From the NCBI RefSeq assembly GCF_020037125.1, contig NZ_JAIQDG010000014.1, positions 62,001-126,000 on the forward strand: 64,000 nt of DNA, written 5' to 3'. The position numbers and the translations under genes were made by a program. The stretch's first letter is position 1, and the number at the start of each line of letters is the position of its first letter. The notes under the pieces were generated by a model. That model made no database searches. It saw only the letters and a program-made list of their open reading frames with translations, and was not told where the DNA came from. Positions 26,378 through 37,770 of the stretch are shown here, piece by piece. This DNA comes from Myxococcus sp. RHSTA-1-4 (GTDB lineage Bacteria > Myxococcota > Myxococcia > Myxococcales > Myxococcaceae).

Positions 26378-26411
26378 GCCTCCGGAAGGTTCTTCCGGGG
26401 GCCTCATTTTT
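26378..26411 (+). terminator. Rho-independent terminator after the TPR gene
   Basis: An 11-bp stem, GCCTCCGGAAG with CTTCCGGGGGC (one wobble pair), closes a GTT loop directly after the stop codon and is followed by CTCATTTTT. Confidence 0.75.
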
Positions 26412-26533
26412 CGTGCCGGAAGCGGGCTGAAACGGGCGTCTTCAAGCGTTCAGAATGGGGCGCTGGAACGCCCCGAACAGACCCCCTTCCCGACCATTCG
26501 GGCATCCAGTCCGTCACCCCCTCGTTTCCCCTG

Positions 26534-26562
26534 TTGACGCTGGGAAATCCAGGGGTTACGAA
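26534..26562 (+). promoter_or_regulatory. candidate promoter for gyrA
   Basis: TTGACG, a 17-bp spacer and TACGAA lie 60 bases before gyrA. The -35 is good, the -10 weak. The spacer contains TCCAGGGGTT, also found just before dnaJ. Confidence 0.4.
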
Positions 26563-26621
26563 CGCTCACCCACAGGACGGCGGCCCCCATCGAGGGCTCC
26601 TCCGAGACACTTCCAGAGCAC

Positions 26622-29396
<2,775 letters not shown>

Positions 29397-29419
29397 TTCG
29401 GCGTGACAGGGCCTGTGTG

Positions 29420-29456
29420 AAAAACGCCTCCTCCGAATCGCGGGGGAGGCGTTTTT
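29420..29456 (+). terminator. Rho-independent terminator after gyrA
   Basis: AAAAACGCCTCC pairs with GGAGGCGTTTTT across a 13-base loop, 24 bases after the stop codon: a 12-bp perfect stem with a T-run. The ~200 bases beyond it to the next gene hold nothing recognisable. Confidence 0.9.
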
Positions 29457-29652
29457 CTTTGAGGGAGGGCATCGCGCCGGGGGCGGCACGAACAGCCAGC
29501 ACGGCCGCACGCCGTCTGGCGTCACGCGACGTCAGCCGGGACGCGCCGCGGGCCGAAGCGCTCGAGACGGGCGCGCCAGGAACTCGGACATGAAGGGGGG
29601 CCCGCTGCGGGCACCCTGCGCCGCCGTCCCGTCCGGGAGCGGCGCGGGTGGA

Positions 29653-30231
29653 TTAGAGCTGGACCGTGAGGTGCAGTCCGTTGGCGTCGCCCACCTGCAG
29701 TGCGTAGCTGATTCCGGCGGTGGGGGTTGGCTTGACGTGCAGGTTCGTGAACTGGGTCCCGTTCTCCGTCATCACCGCGTGCGCGTGGAGGTAGTTCCGG
29801 GGGTTGCCGGGCGCGACGTTGATGACGCCCGGCGGAAGGCTTGGAGGCGTGACGTAATCCACGGGCCACTCGTACGACACGTGGAGCGGGTCGGTGGCGT
29901 TTTGTCGTGCGTTGTTGGCCTGGGTGTCCAGCGCCGTGAAGAACGCGTGTCCGACTCCGATTTGCAGGCGGCCGCTCGCGAAGTCAGCGAGGAAGGTCGC
30001 CCGGCTGGTGGGCATCGCGTGGGTGTTCGTCATGGTCTGCGAGCCGTCGCCGTTCTGGGCGACTGCCGTCACTACCGTCCTTTGCAGCACCTTGCCCGGG
30101 TCACCGGGCCCGGGTTTCGCCCTGCCGGAGCTCCTCGCTCCGAGCGATGACGGCGCTCGATGTGACGCCGGGACGGGATACATCGCGCTGGGACCCAGGG
30201 TCCGGAGCGCGTTCATGTGGGGGAGTGCCAT
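29653..30231 (-). CDS. hypothetical protein, 192 residues
   Basis: GGAGGAAG five bases before the ATG fixes the start. No signal peptide or membrane helix is seen. The centre (TTFLADFASGRLQIGVGHAF region) and the C-terminus (THAMPTSRATFLADFASG, HAHAVMTENGTQFTNLHVKP) are strand-rich with several His, which hints at a small beta-sandwich. I do not recognise the family. It is a single gene between the gyrA terminator and the PfkB operon. Expression may be independent. Confidence 0.65.
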   Translation of the reverse strand: MALPHMNALRTLGPSAMYPVPASHRAPSSLGARSSGRAKPGPGDPGKVLQRTVVTAVAQNGDGSQTMTNTHAMPTSRATFLADFASGRLQIGVGHAFFTALDTQANNARQNATDPLHVSYEWPVDYVTPPSLPPGVINVAPGNPRNYLHAHAVMTENGTQFTNLHVKPTPTAGISYALQVGDANGLHLTVQL

Positions 30232-30329
30232 GTCTTCCTCCGGTCTCCAGGGATGACGAGCGAAGGGCCCCCGCCGTGAATCGCCAGCCGCGCGCCAGCG
30301 CACGCGTTCCCAGCCTTATGGAAGGGGCC

Positions 30330-31166
30330 TCAGCGCGGCGTCACGGGAAGTCCGGACACGTCCAGCTTCGGCACTCCCACCTGCGTCACCGCCTGGGCCC
30401 CGAACCCGTTGGCCAGCTCCGCGCACCGGGCCAGCGGCAGCCCGCGCAGCAGCCCCAGCGCGAAGCCCGCGAGGAAGCAGTCCCCCGCGCCCGTGGGGTC
30501 CACCTCTTCCACGGGAAGGGCCGGCACGTCGAAGCGCTCGTCCGGGGTGAGCACCGTGCACCCCTTTGCCCCCCGAGTGACGACGAGGCACGTCCGCCTC
30601 CGCACGTGCTCGACGTCCATGACGCGGGCCTCGTCCTCGCTGGCCTTCAGCACGTGGATGCGCTCCAGGAGCGCGGCATACGGTGTCTCCTCGAGCGGCA
30701 GGTTGAGCACCCGGCCGTCGTCATCCAGCGCCCGGAGCAGTCCCTGCGCATCCGCCACCACGTGCCGGGCCCGCTCGGAGATGCGGACGAGCGTCTCCGG
30801 GAGCAGCTCGCCCATCACCCCGCAGGCCAGCGCCACTCGCGCATCCACGGTGATGTCGTCGGGGCGGATGGGCTCCGCGCGGGCGCTGACCCGCAGCACG
30901 CGCTCGCCCGTGCCCAGCTCCGCGGTGAATTGCGTGGTGCGAGTCCCCGGGACGATGCGCGGTGGATGCCGGACGTGGTCCGCGTAGCGGAAGTCCTCGC
31001 CCGCGACGGCGGCCACCCCGTAGTCCACGCCCACGGCGTCGAGCACCGCGGAGATGTACGCCGACGAGCCCCCGAGCGCATGCGTCTCCCGCCCGGGGCC
31101 GAGCTTCAGCAGGTCATGGCAGTAGTTGCCCACGACGAGCACGTCACGCGAGGGCGCGGGGCTCAT
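30330..31166 (-). CDS. PfkB-family carbohydrate/nucleoside kinase
   Basis: A 278-residue cytoplasmic ribokinase-type enzyme. The N-terminal GGSSAYISAVLDAVG segment corresponds to PfkB signature 1. The C-terminal signature is intact in VDPTGAGDCFLAGFALGLL with the catalytic Asp and the anion hole; CLVVTRGAKGCTVL precedes it as in the family. It is shorter than ribokinase (about 300) and lacks obvious sugar-specific features, so the substrate (sugar, inositol or nucleoside) is open. It is preceded by the SnoaL-like gene with a 10-base gap, probably as one transcript. Confidence 0.9.
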   Translation of the reverse strand: MSPAPSRDVLVVGNYCHDLLKLGPGRETHALGGSSAYISAVLDAVGVDYGVAAVAGEDFRYADHVRHPPRIVPGTRTTQFTAELGTGERVLRVSARAEPIRPDDITVDARVALACGVMGELLPETLVRISERARHVVADAQGLLRALDDDGRVLNLPLEETPYAALLERIHVLKASEDEARVMDVEHVRRRTCLVVTRGAKGCTVLTPDERFDVPALPVEEVDPTGAGDCFLAGFALGLLRGLPLARCAELANGFGAQAVTQVGVPKLDVSGLPVTPR

Positions 31167-31176
31167 GGCGCTCCTT

Positions 31177-31821
31177 CTACTCCTTCCGCGCGAAGTCCTT
31201 CGGCACCGGCGTGCCGGCGGTCTTCTCGTCGGTCCATGCGATGTTCAGCACCCACCAGCGCTGGCCGTCGAAGACGAGCTGCAGGCTGTTGACGCCCCGG
31301 GCCGTCACCGGCCCGTCGGAGGACTCACGAATCTCGTAGGCGCTCAGCACGTTGACCAGGTCTCCGTAGCCGGCGACCTGCCGGTGCGTCTCCTTCTCGT
31401 AGAACGCGTGCGTCTTGAAGAAGTCCTCGCCCCAGGTGGCGTAGTCGTTGGGGGTGATGGGAGCGATTCCGGGGCCCGCCGCGCCGGGCTTCGCGCGCCG
31501 GACGGGGACCATCTGCGCGCCCGGGTAGAACAGGGAGCGGAAGCGCTGCCAGTCACGCGCCCGGCCCGCGGGGCCGCTGATGACGTCGTAGAGCGCGGCG
31601 GTGAGGGCGGGGATGGAGCCCACGTCCTCGGGCCGGGCCGCGGGGTGCGCCTGGAGCGCGGCCTGGGTGCGCTCGCCCGCGGTCTTCATCGAGCTGGGCG
31701 GCGCGTTCGTCTTCGCGGCCTGTGCCCGCGGTGGTTGCTGGGGCTTCTGGGGTGGTTGTGCCACGGCGGCGGGAGCGGCGAGCAGGACGGCGGCACAGGC
31801 GGCGAGGAGCGGGCGAAGCAT
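31177..31821 (-). CDS. secreted SnoaL/NTF2-like protein
   Basis: 214 residues with a clear signal peptide (LLAACAAVLLAAPAAVA). After a Pro/Ala-rich spacer, the mature domain looks like an NTF2 fold: ALYDVISGPAGRARDWQRFRSLFYPGA, then SLQLVFDGQRWWVLNIAWTDE. Such domains act in the periplasm as small-molecule-binding or scaffold proteins, less often as enzymes. It shares a likely transcript with the downstream pfkB-type gene and is divergent from the iron-type ABC transporter genes; the 150-base gap between contains no obvious Fur box. Confidence 0.8.
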   Translation of the reverse strand: MLRPLLAACAAVLLAAPAAVAQPPQKPQQPPRAQAAKTNAPPSSMKTAGERTQAALQAHPAARPEDVGSIPALTAALYDVISGPAGRARDWQRFRSLFYPGAQMVPVRRAKPGAAGPGIAPITPNDYATWGEDFFKTHAFYEKETHRQVAGYGDLVNVLSAYEIRESSDGPVTARGVNSLQLVFDGQRWWVLNIAWTDEKTAGTPVPKDFARKE

Positions 31822-31971
31822 GGCGTGTCTCCGCGAGGATGGGGGACTGCGGCCGCGGAGGCTATCCCGCCCGGCGCCGGCCCGCGCTGGCACGTTGCGA
31901 AACGACATCCCGTGACAGTCCCTGGCGCAACCGGTGGAAGCCGGGCGGCCGGTCCGTTAGGTTCCGCCGCC

Positions 31972-32955
31972 ATGACGCGTCTGCTCTCTCTGTTCCTGTC
32001 CCTGACCCTGTCCTCCACCGCGCTGGCGGCGGAGACGCTCACCGTCTACTCGGGCCGCAACGAGAAGCTGGTGGGTCCCCTCTTCAAGAAGTTCACGGAG
32101 AAGACCGGCATCCAGGTGAAGGTGCGCTACGGCGAGACGCCGCAGCTCGCGGCCACGCTGCTGGAGGAGGGCGCGAAGACGCCCGCCGACGTGTTCTTCG
32201 CGCAGGACGCGGGAGGTCTCGGGGCCCTGGCCAACGCGGGCCGGCTGCAGGCGCTGCCCAAGGAGCTGCTGGACAAGGTGGACGTGCGCTTCCGCTCGCC
32301 GCAGGGGCTGTGGGTGGGCACCAGCGGCCGTGCGCGCGTGGTGGCCTACAACACGAAGAAGGTGAAGGCGGAGGAGCTGCCGAAGAGCATCCTCGGCTTC
32401 ACGGACCCGAAGTGGAAGGGCCGCCTCGGCTGGGCGCCGACCAATGCCTCGTTCCAGGCCTTCGTCACCGCGCTGCGGCTGCTGAAGGGCGAGGAGGCCG
32501 CCACGCAGTGGCTCAAGGGCATCAAGGCCAACAACCCGCGCGTCTACAAGAACAACGCGGCCATCATCGAGGCGCTGGCGCGTGGTGAAATCGACGCGGG
32601 CTTCGTGAACCACTACTACCTGTTCGCCGCGAAGAAGGACAAGGGCGAGATTCCCGTGGCCAACCACTTCGTCGAGGCGGGGGACCCGGGCGCGCTCGTG
32701 AATGTGGCGGGCGTGGGCATCCTCAAGGAGTCGAAGAAGGCGGACGCGGCGCGCAAGCTGGTCGCGTACCTGCTGGAGCCCGAGGCCCAGGCGTACTTCT
32801 CCCAGGAGACGTACGAGTTCCCCCTGGTGTCCGGCGTGAAGCCGAGCGCCGCGCTGCCGGAGCTGGTGAAGGTGGGCTCGCCGCAGCTGGACCTGTCGAA
32901 GCTGGATGATTTGCGCGGCACGGTGAAGCTGCTCCAGGACACGGGCGTCCTCTGA
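31972..32955 (+). CDS. periplasmic ferric-iron-type ABC substrate-binding protein
   Basis: 327 residues with a signal peptide (LLSLFLSLTLSSTALA) cleaved before AETLTVYSGRN. The mature part matches the Fbp/Fut/Sfu family: TVYSGRNEKLVGPLFKKFTEKTG, the RARVVAYNTKKVK and LGWAPTNASFQAFVTALR segments, and GEIDAGFVNHYYL with the Tyr-Tyr pair that ligates Fe(III) in this family. It delivers substrate to the permease encoded 8 bases downstream. Confidence 0.92.
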   Translation: MTRLLSLFLSLTLSSTALAAETLTVYSGRNEKLVGPLFKKFTEKTGIQVKVRYGETPQLAATLLEEGAKTPADVFFAQDAGGLGALANAGRLQALPKELLDKVDVRFRSPQGLWVGTSGRARVVAYNTKKVKAEELPKSILGFTDPKWKGRLGWAPTNASFQAFVTALRLLKGEEAATQWLKGIKANNPRVYKNNAAIIEALARGEIDAGFVNHYYLFAAKKDKGEIPVANHFVEAGDPGALVNVAGVGILKESKKADAARKLVAYLLEPEAQAYFSQETYEFPLVSGVKPSAALPELVKVGSPQLDLSKLDDLRGTVKLLQDTGVL

Positions 32956-32962
32956 GGCACGG

Positions 32963-34528
32963 ATGAAACGTCGTGCCCCGGGGTGGTTGCTGGCGTCGGG
33001 TGGGCTCATGGCCGCGCTCGCGCTGCTTCCGGCGGTGTACCTGGGCGTGCGCGCGTCGGAGGCGGACGCGGACGCCTGGGGAATGCTGCTGAGAGACAGG
33101 ACGTGGGGCCTGCTGTGGCGCACGCTGGGGCTCGCGGCGGCGGTGACGGGCTGCGCGGCGGCGCTGGCGCTGCCGCTGGCGTGGCTCACCACGCGCTCGG
33201 ACTTGCCGGGGCGGCGCGTCTGGGCGGTGCTGTTGTGCGTGCCACTGGCGCTGCCGACCTTCGTCAGCGGCTACGTGCTGCTGGCGGCGTTCGGCACGGG
33301 CGGCGCGCTGGAGGAGCCCCTGACGCGGTGGGGGTTGCCGGTGCCTCCGGTGTATGGCTTCCCGGGCGCGCTGCTGGCGCTGACGGTGTCCACGTATCCG
33401 TACTTCCTCCTCGCGCTGCGAGCGGGCCTGCAGGCGCAGGACCCGGCGTGGCTGGAGGGCGCGCGGAGCCTGGGCCTCACGCCGGCGCGGGCCTTCTGGC
33501 GGGTGACGGTGCCGCTGTTGCGCCCGGCGTTCGCCTCCGGGGCGCTGCTGGTGGGGCTGTACGTGCTGTCGGACTTCGGAGCGGTGGCGCTGCTCCAGTA
33601 CGACGCCTTCTCACGCGCCATCTACGTGCAGTACGAGGGCGCGTTCGACCGCACCTACGCGGCGCTGCTGGGCCTGGCGCTGGTGGTGGTGACGGTGGGA
33701 GTGCTGGTGCTGGAGGTGCGGCTGCGCGGGCGGGCGGGGTACTTCCGCAGCGCGAAGGGCGCGGCGCGGGCCGCGGCGCCGGTGCGGCTGGGACGCTGGC
33801 GCGTGCCGGCGCTGCTGCTGTGTGGCGCGGTGGTGGCGCTGGGCGTGGGGCTTCCGGTGGGGGTGCTCCTCTACTGGGGCGTGCAGGGGCTGTCGGGCGC
33901 GGAGGGGCCGGTGCTGGGGCCGGCGTTGAACTCCGTGCTGGCGTCGGCGCTGGGCGCGTCGGCGGCGGTGCTGGGGGCCCTGCCGCTGGCCTTCCTCGCG
34001 GTGCGCTACCCGGGCCGGCTCACGGTGGCGATGGAGCGCGCGGCCTACGGGGGCTATGCGCTGCCGCCCATCGTCCTGGCGCTGTCGCTCGTCTTCCTGG
34101 GCGTGCAGGCGCTGCCGTTCCTGTACGGCACGCTGGCCATGCTGGTGCTGGCCTACCTGGTGCGCTTCCTGCCGCAGGCGGTGGGGACGGTGCGCTCGAC
34201 GCTGCTCCAGCTCAACCCGCACCTGCCGGAGGCCGCGGCGTCGCTGGGGCAGGCTCCGTCCGGGGTGTTCCGCCGAGTCACCGTGCCGCTGCTGCGGCCG
34301 GGGCTGCTGGCGGGCGCGGCGCTCGTCTTCCTCACGGCGATGAAGGAATTGCCGGCCACGCTGCTGCTGGCGCCCATCGGCTTCGACACGCTGGCCACGC
34401 GCGTGTGGAGCGCCACGGCGGAGGGCCGCTTCGCGGAGGCGGCATTGCCCGCGCTCGTCCTCCTGGCCGTGTCCGGGCTGGGCGTGGGGCTGCTGGTGTC
34501 GCAGGAGGGCGGCTCGGCGCCGAGCTGA
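32963..34528 (+). CDS. ferric-iron-type ABC transporter permease
   Basis: A 521-residue inner-membrane permease with about 12 helices, formed by two MetI-type (BPD_transp_1) halves. EAA-loop motifs are seen in each half (EGARSLGLTPARAFWRVTVP and EAAASLGQAPSGVFRRVTVP), which dock on the ATPase. Fused double permeases of this length are characteristic of FbpB/SfuB. It follows the binding-protein gene closely and precedes the ATPase, completing an importer. Confidence 0.93.
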   Translation: MKRRAPGWLLASGGLMAALALLPAVYLGVRASEADADAWGMLLRDRTWGLLWRTLGLAAAVTGCAAALALPLAWLTTRSDLPGRRVWAVLLCVPLALPTFVSGYVLLAAFGTGGALEEPLTRWGLPVPPVYGFPGALLALTVSTYPYFLLALRAGLQAQDPAWLEGARSLGLTPARAFWRVTVPLLRPAFASGALLVGLYVLSDFGAVALLQYDAFSRAIYVQYEGAFDRTYAALLGLALVVVTVGVLVLEVRLRGRAGYFRSAKGAARAAAPVRLGRWRVPALLLCGAVVALGVGLPVGVLLYWGVQGLSGAEGPVLGPALNSVLASALGASAAVLGALPLAFLAVRYPGRLTVAMERAAYGGYALPPIVLALSLVFLGVQALPFLYGTLAMLVLAYLVRFLPQAVGTVRSTLLQLNPHLPEAAASLGQAPSGVFRRVTVPLLRPGLLAGAALVFLTAMKELPATLLLAPIGFDTLATRVWSATAEGRFAEAALPALVLLAVSGLGVGLLVSQEGGSAPS

Positions 34529-34620
34529 GCCGCGCCTCGCGGATGCGCGGGAGTGGAAGCTCCACGACGTGGAGGGCTTCCCGCCGCGCCGGAACGCGGT
34601 AGGGTGCGCCGCGCTCCACC

Positions 34621-35676
34621 ATGCCCCTGCTCACGCTCGACACCGTCTCCCTGCGCTACACCTCCACGGGTACTCCCGCGGTGGACGGACTCTCGCTGGC
34701 GGTGGAGCCGGGCGAGGTGGTGGCACTGCTGGGCCCCTCCGGCTGCGGCAAGACGACGACGCTGCGGATGGTGGCCGGCTTCGAGCGCCCCGACGCGGGC
34801 TCCGTGACGCTGGAAGGCCGCGTGCTGGTGGGCCCGGGCACCTTCGTGCCGCCCGAGCAGCGCAGCGTGGGCATGGTCTTCCAGGACTACGCCCTCTTCC
34901 CGCACCTGTCCGTGGTGGACAACGTGGCCTTCGGCCTCGGTGCGCTGTCCCGGGCCGAGGCGCAGGCGCGGGCCCGCTCCATGCTGAAGCTGTTCGGCCT
35001 GGAGGGCTTCGAGTCGCGCATGCCGCACGCGCTCTCCGGCGGGCAGCAGCAGCGGGTGGCGCTGGCGCGGGCGCTGGCTCCGGGCCCGAGGGTGCTGCTG
35101 CTGGACGAGCCCTTCTCCAGCCTGGACAGCGCGCTGCGCGCCTCCACGCGGGTGGAGGTGCGGCGGGTGCTCAAGTCGCTGGGCGCCACGGTGATGCTCG
35201 TCACGCACGACCAGACCGAGGCCATGGCCTTCGCGGACAGGCTGGTGGTGATGCGCGCCGGCAAGGTGGAGCAGGTGGGCACGCCCGAGGCCGTCTACTC
35301 CACGCCGCGCACCGCCTTCGTGGCGTACTTCCTGGGCGGCACCAACCTCCTGCCGGGCGTGGGCTTCGGGAACGGGGCGAGGACGGTGCTCGGCATCCTC
35401 CCGGTGGCCGGGCAGGCGAAGGGCAACGTGCTGCTGTCGCTTCGCCCGGAGTCCCTGCGGCTGGTGCCGGACACGGACTCGGTGGCGGTGGGCGGCGCCC
35501 TGCGCGCGGAGGTGCTGGCGCGCGAGTTCCAGGGCCCCAGCGCCGAGTACACCGTGGCGTGCGGCGGCCTGGAACTGACGGTGCGGGGCGCGCCGGAGCT
35601 GGCGCTGGGCCCGGGCGCCCGGGCGCGGCTGGAGGTGGTGGGCCGCGCGGTGGTGCTGGAAGACAGTCCGGAGTGA
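34621..35676 (+). CDS. ferric-iron-type ABC transporter ATP-binding protein
   Basis: 351 residues. Walker A GPSGCGKTT, the Q-loop in VFQDYALFPHLSV, signature LSGGQQQR, Walker B VLLLDEPFSSLD and the H-loop VTHDQTEAM are intact, followed by a TOBE-like C-terminal domain with SLRPESLRLV. This fits FbpC/PotA-class ATPases. A 92-base gap separates it from the permease, larger than elsewhere in the operon, so it may have an additional ribosome-binding or processing site; I see no terminator there. Confidence 0.93.
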   Translation: MPLLTLDTVSLRYTSTGTPAVDGLSLAVEPGEVVALLGPSGCGKTTTLRMVAGFERPDAGSVTLEGRVLVGPGTFVPPEQRSVGMVFQDYALFPHLSVVDNVAFGLGALSRAEAQARARSMLKLFGLEGFESRMPHALSGGQQQRVALARALAPGPRVLLLDEPFSSLDSALRASTRVEVRRVLKSLGATVMLVTHDQTEAMAFADRLVVMRAGKVEQVGTPEAVYSTPRTAFVAYFLGGTNLLPGVGFGNGARTVLGILPVAGQAKGNVLLSLRPESLRLVPDTDSVAVGGALRAEVLAREFQGPSAEYTVACGGLELTVRGAPELALGPGARARLEVVGRAVVLEDSPE

Positions 35677-35765
35677 GCCCGGCTGCCCTTCGAGCGGGCA
35701 ACCGTCATACGCTGGGTGTGGGCCGGGGCCGCAATCACCCGGGGCCCTCGCACGTAGAGGTGGGT

Positions 35766-36071
35766 ATGAACATCGCAGGCCTTCGTGGAATGGGGACCCG
35801 CTTCTTCAGCTACGTGCGAGATTCGCGCGTGCCGCTCTGGCGGAAGCTCGCCGGGGTGATGGCGGTGGTCTACTTCCTGTCGCCCGTGGACGCGCTCCCG
35901 GACGTCCTGCCCATCCTCGGCTGGCTGGATGACATCGGCGTGCTGTCCGCCGCGGCGTTCTTCATGGTGCGCGAGGTGCAACGTCACCGGCCGGGAGTGG
36001 GCACGGACGGCATGCCGCTCGACGAGGAGGGCCGCTCGCGCCTTCCTTCCAGCGTGCGCAAGTCCGTCTGA
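35766..36071 (+). CDS. YkvA-family (DUF1232) membrane protein
   Basis: A 101-residue protein with the DUF1232 core: KLAGVMAVVYFLSPVDALPDVLPILGWLDDIGVL, where P-x-D-x-x-P-D and the G-x-x-D-D-I pattern are diagnostic. Its function is unknown. The surrounding helices make it a small membrane or membrane-associated protein. It stands between the ABC operon and the SDR gene, on the same strand, without evident functional link. Confidence 0.88.
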   Translation: MNIAGLRGMGTRFFSYVRDSRVPLWRKLAGVMAVVYFLSPVDALPDVLPILGWLDDIGVLSAAAFFMVREVQRHRPGVGTDGMPLDEEGRSRLPSSVRKSV

Positions 36072-36150
36072 GCCGCAACGATTCCCGCGGCTTGTCGTGA
36101 CGGGTGCGCTCATGGTTTGTGCTCCGCAGGGGGGATTGCGGAGCAAACAC

Positions 36151-36978
36151 ATGGTCGCAGTCCAGGGAAGGGTCGTACTCATCACCGGTGCCTCGTCGGG
36201 TATCGGCAGGGCCTGCGCGGAGCTGCTGAGCGCGCGCGGGCACATCGTCTACGGAACCAGCCGTCAGCCTGGAGCCGAAGCGCCGCCGGGCTGGCGGCTC
36301 TTGGAGATGGACGTCACCCGCGACGACTCCGTGCAGCGCGCGGTGGACGTGGTGCTGGCGCGCGAGGGGCGCATCGACGTCGTGGTGAACAACGCCGGCT
36401 ACGCGCTGGCGGGCGCGCTGGAGGACATCTCGGTCGAGGAGGCGCACCGGCAGCTCGACACCAACCTGGTGGGCGTGCTGCGCGTGTGCAAGGCGGTGCT
36501 GCCGTCCATGCGGGAGCGGAGCTCGGGGCTGCTCGTCCACATCAGCTCGCTGGGCGGTGTGGTGGGGCTGCCCTTCCAGGGGCTCTACAGCGCCAGCAAG
36601 TTCGCGCTGGAGGGGCTCACGGAGAGCCTCCGCCTGGAGGTGGCGCCCTTCGGCATCCAGGCCACGCTGGTGCAGCCGGGTGACGTGCGCACGCGCCTCA
36701 CGGAGAACCGGGTGAAGGCGCAGCGGTCCGGTCCGGGCTCCGCCTACCAGGCGCCGTTCGAGACGGCGCTGCGCACCATCGAGGCCGAGGAGCGGGCCGG
36801 TGTGCCTCCGGAGGAGGTGGCGCGCACGGTGCTGGAGTTGATGGAGGGCGGGCCCGTGCGCGTGCGCTATTCGGTGGGCAAGCTGGCGCAGCGCGCGGCC
36901 GTGCTCGCCAAGTGGGTGCTGCCGTCGCGCACGTTCGAGCAGATGGTCATGTCCCTCTACGGCCTGTCTCGGAGCTGA
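36151..36978 (+). CDS. short-chain dehydrogenase/reductase
   Basis: A 275-residue classical SDR. The Rossmann nucleotide-binding motif TGASSGIG is near residue 12, NNAGYA near residue 85, the catalytic Ser in VHISSLGG and the Tyr/Lys pair in YSASK near residues 147-151. The N-terminal basic pattern (TSRQP after strand 2) suggests NADP(H) preference. It may act on a ketone, alcohol or lipid; the substrate is unclear. The ATG selected gives the standard N-terminus. Confidence 0.93.
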   Translation: MVAVQGRVVLITGASSGIGRACAELLSARGHIVYGTSRQPGAEAPPGWRLLEMDVTRDDSVQRAVDVVLAREGRIDVVVNNAGYALAGALEDISVEEAHRQLDTNLVGVLRVCKAVLPSMRERSSGLLVHISSLGGVVGLPFQGLYSASKFALEGLTESLRLEVAPFGIQATLVQPGDVRTRLTENRVKAQRSGPGSAYQAPFETALRTIEAEERAGVPPEEVARTVLELMEGGPVRVRYSVGKLAQRAAVLAKWVLPSRTFEQMVMSLYGLSRS

Positions 36979-37096
36979 CGCGCTCGCGCACGGGCACACC
37001 GCGAGGTGAGCCCGGGTGGTCTTCTCTCTCGTCAGGGGTGGATGGTAGGAAGAGTCCACCCTTCGGCGATTGCTGGAGGGAGAGGGGGAGGCGGAA

Positions 37097-37738
37097 ATGC
37101 CTCGGCATACGGTGAGGCAGGGCGAATGCCTGATGGGCATCGCCCTTCGTCATGGCTTCCAGGACTGGAAGCGCATCTACGAGCATCCGGAGAACGAGGC
37201 GCTGCGCCGCAGGCGGCCCCATCCTCACATCCTGCATCCGGGAGATGTCGTCTTCATCCCGGAGCGTGGGGTGAAGGAGCTGGGCGCATCCACCGGGAGG
37301 ACCCATGTCTTCAAGGTGAAGCAGCCTTTGCGCGAGCTGTGCCTCACGCTGAAGGATGCGTCCGGCAAGCCGCTCGCGAATGAGCCCTACACGCTGGAGG
37401 TGGGCTCGGACTTCATCGAAGGGGCCACCGATGGAGAGGGACTGCTCCTGGAGCAGCTTCCCCTGAGGGCGGACTCCGCGCGGCTCACGGTGGGGGAGCG
37501 CAGCTATGAGCTGCGGCTCGCCACGCTCAACCCCGTGGAGGACACCGAGGACCAGGGCATCTCCGGTGTCCAGGCCCGCCTGCGCAACCTGGGATTCGAG
37601 CCGGGGCCCGCCGACGGCGTCTTGAACGAGCGGACGCGCCAGGCGCTGTGTGCCTTCGAGGCCATCCATGGGCTGCCCGTCACCGGAGAGCCCGCGGGCC
37701 GGACGCTGGAAAAACTCAAGCAGGTCCACGGCTGTTAG
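37097..37738 (+). CDS. LysM plus peptidoglycan-binding domain protein
   Basis: 213 residues. An N-terminal LysM domain (RHTVRQGECLMGIALRHGF ... HPGDVVFIPE) is followed by a beta-rich middle of ~85 residues and a C-terminal PG_binding_1 domain (ISGVQARLRNLGFEPGPADGVLNERTRQALCAFEA). It has no signal peptide. This layout (LysM, spacer, PG-binding, cytoplasmic export) is commonly found next to type VI secretion or phage-tail-like effectors. It lies 32 bases upstream of the 835-residue gene, so the two are likely one operon. Confidence 0.88.
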   Translation: MPRHTVRQGECLMGIALRHGFQDWKRIYEHPENEALRRRRPHPHILHPGDVVFIPERGVKELGASTGRTHVFKVKQPLRELCLTLKDASGKPLANEPYTLEVGSDFIEGATDGEGLLLEQLPLRADSARLTVGERSYELRLATLNPVEDTEDQGISGVQARLRNLGFEPGPADGVLNERTRQALCAFEAIHGLPVTGEPAGRTLEKLKQVHGC

Positions 37739-37770
37739 CCGTCGCACACCGTATTCACGCGAGGTCACCG

